DNA of 64,000 bases from Algoriphagus ornithinivorans (GTDB lineage Bacteria > Bacteroidota > Bacteroidia > Cytophagales > Cyclobacteriaceae). The DNA lies in assembly GCF_900115305.1 (NCBI RefSeq), contig NZ_FOVW01000001.1, positions 248,001-312,000 on the forward strand. The letters run 5' to 3'. Under the pieces are notes generated by a model, which had not been told where the DNA came from, ran no database searches, and worked only from the letters and a program-made list of their open reading frames with translations. This document shows, piece after piece, positions 62,641 to 64,000 of this stretch (its first letter is position 1; each line of letters opens with the position of its first letter). Both the position numbers and the translations under genes were made by a program.

Positions 62641-64000
62641 ATGAACCATAAATTTGTACTCAGTTTTAGTCTGGTTTGCCTGATGGTAATCAGTGCTTTA
62701 GGACAAACAGCTACTATCAAAGGGAAGGTTACCACCTCAGATAACCAAGGTGTAGAATTTGTCAATGTTGGAATTAAAGGTAAGTCCAAGGGGGCAAGTA
62801 CCGATCGTTTTGGAAACTTTGAAATCAAAGGAATAGAGCCTGGAAGGCTGACTGTGTTTGCTTCTTTTGTAGGTGCAGAAAAGCAGGAAAAAACAATAGA
62901 ATTAAGTGCCGATCAGGTTTTAACCTTGAACTTTCAGCTTCAGCAAAGCTCTACTGATCTGGATGAAATAGTAGTCTCTGATCAATTTTCGAATCGATTT
63001 TATGAGGATAGTGCATTTACAATAGCCAAGCTTCCACTCAAGGACTTGGAAAATCCCCAGGTTTATAATTCAATATCCTCCAAGCTTCTCAAAGAGCAAG
63101 TTGCTACCAGCGTGAATGAAGCGATGAAAAATGCTACAGGTGTGACCCGACTTTGGGAATCAACCGGTAGAGGGGGCGATGGTGCCGAGTATTATAGCAT
63201 GAGAGGATTTTCTGTTCAACCTACTATGGTCAATGGACTACCAAGCGTGAATAATGGAAGTTTAGACCCTGCTAATATAGAATCTGTAGATGTGATCAAG
63301 GGGCCATCCGGTACGCTATTTGGAAGTCCTTTGATTTCTTATGGAGGTCTGATAAACATTACCACCAAAAAGCCCATGGATCAATTCAAGGGAGAATTAG
63401 GGTTTATAACGGGAAGTTTTGGGTTAAACAGGTTAACTGGTGATGTCAATATTCCTTTGACAACTGATGCTGCGATGAGAGTTAATACTGCTTATCAATC
63501 TCAAAATTCATTTCAGGATGCAGGAGGAAGAAAATCATTTTTTATAGCTCCTTCTTTCCGATTAAAGGCAAGCGAAAAGCTTACATTTTTAATTAATACT
63601 GAGTTCTTAAATGCTGAATCAGTCAATGCGCCCATGATATTCTTAAATCGAAATGCCCCATTATCATTTGAGAATATTGATCTTTTTGAGCAAAATTATT
63701 TCCGCTCTTTTACCAGCAATGAATTGTCCATCAGAAATACATCTTATGCCATTCAGGCACAGGCCTTCTATGAGCTTTCACCTAACTGGACTTCCCAAAC
63801 TGTGCTTTCCAGAAGTTCCACCAAGACGGATGGGTACTATCACTATCTCTGGGATCAGACCAATGGAAATGACTTTGTTCGTTTTATTTCAGATCGAAAT
63901 GGGCAAACCATCACCACAGATGTGCAGCAAAATTTCATAGGGGAATTCAACCTTGGCAGTTTTAAAAACAAAACGGTAATTGGTCTGGATTACTTTCAAT
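62641..64000 (+). CDS. TonB-dependent siderophore receptor, 5' part only
   Basis: Starts at ATG 62641 and runs off the right edge after 453 codons. Signal peptide 1-20 (MNHKFVLSFSLVCLMVISALG). Then a carboxypeptidase-D-regulatory-like domain (about 22-100: IKGKVTTSDNQGVEFVNVGIKG), a plug (about 130-250) with VNEAMKNATGVTR, YYSMRGFSVQPTMVNG and IESVDVIKGPSGTLFGS, and the start of the barrel. The single-gene FhuA/FpvA-like plug, without a SusD partner seen so far, points to a ferric siderophore receptor rather than a SusC-type importer. It should sit in the outer membrane and import an iron complex using TonB energy. Confidence 0.88.
   Translation, partial: MNHKFVLSFSLVCLMVISALGQTATIKGKVTTSDNQGVEFVNVGIKGKSKGASTDRFGNFEIKGIEPGRLTVFASFVGAEKQEKTIELSADQVLTLNFQLQQSSTDLDEIVVSDQFSNRFYEDSAFTIAKLPLKDLENPQVYNSISSKLLKEQVATSVNEAMKNATGVTRLWESTGRGGDGAEYYSMRGFSVQPTMVNGLPSVNNGSLDPANIESVDVIKGPSGTLFGSPLISYGGLINITTKKPMDQFKGELGFITGSFGLNRLTGDVNIPLTTDAAMRVNTAYQSQNSFQDAGGRKSFFIAPSFRLKASEKLTFLINTEFLNAESVNAPMIFLNRNAPLSFENIDLFEQNYFRSFTSNELSIRNTSYAIQAQAFYELSPNWTSQTVLSRSSTKTDGYYHYLWDQTNGNDFVRFISDRNGQTITTDVQQNFIGEFNLGSFKNKTVIGLDYFQ

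Overview
This window looks like the chromosome of a free-living, probably marine or soil, member of the Bacteroidota, most likely Cytophagales/Cyclobacteriaceae and Algoriphagus-like. That is inference from the kinds of genes and the base composition; no marker gene was compared. The supporting signs are AT-rich DNA, two SusC/SusD pairs, a type IX (Por) secretion sorting domain, a PorE-like OmpA protein, many lipoproteins with a plain lipobox, DUF4221, DUF6600 and GH97 proteins, Bacteroidota-type promoters (TAnnTTTG), and few Shine-Dalgarno sites. I found no rRNA, tRNA, CRISPR array, transposase or prophage.

Layout. 1-5500: the 5' part of an M19 dipeptidase gene runs off the left edge. Next come a gap with an orphan terminator (possible small RNA), a minus-strand MntA/HepT toxin-antitoxin pair coupled to a glycosyltransferase, and leuS. 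5750-10560: an exported M20 amidohydrolase behind a structured leader, a GNAT acetyltransferase, queE and a PorE-like envelope protein. 11000-27170: two SusC-SusD-lipoprotein cassettes in the same orientation. Each ends in a terminator and is followed by a paralogous ~230-residue secreted protein of unknown function; the first also carries a type IX-secreted subtilisin. 27200-30620: queD, a GxxExxY gene enclosed by a perfect 18-bp inverted repeat, lpxB and a serine hydrolase.

30690-46760 is almost all minus strand: an MFS exporter, a SulP anion transporter, a D-amino-acid oxidase-like enzyme, a DUF2200 protein, a second serine hydrolase and a TPR lipoprotein. A tight catabolic operon follows (epimerase/dehydrogenase, sugar epimerase, enolase-superfamily dehydratase, VOC protein, D-2-hydroxyacid dehydrogenase), then small envelope proteins, an NDP-hexose 2,3-dehydratase and a GT61-like glycosyltransferase. 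46760-64000: a large sortilin-type propeller protein, a DUF6600 protein with a Ser/Arg-rich tail, and a Gfo/Idh/MocA oxidoreductase. Then come a DUF4136 protein, a haem-binding protein, an ADP-ribosylglycohydrolase-fold lipoprotein, a Tat-exported Gfo/Idh/MocA enzyme and a PqaA-like hydrolase. These are divergent from a SusB-like GH97 alpha-glucosidase. The window ends inside a TonB-dependent siderophore receptor gene.

How the genes fit together. Most of the window serves nutrient capture and envelope building. The Sus cassettes bring in oligomeric substrates, perhaps peptides given the linked protease. The GH97 and oxidoreductase genes and the enolase-superfamily operon process sugars and sugar acids. 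queE and queD serve queuosine synthesis but stand 18.6 kb apart, on either side of the Sus block. The signals I consider most worth attention are the inverted-repeat GxxExxY unit that supplies the lpxB start codon, the leader shared by both susC genes, the unnamed secreted family behind each Sus cassette, and the NDP-hexose dehydratase/GT61 pair without other sugar-nucleotide genes.
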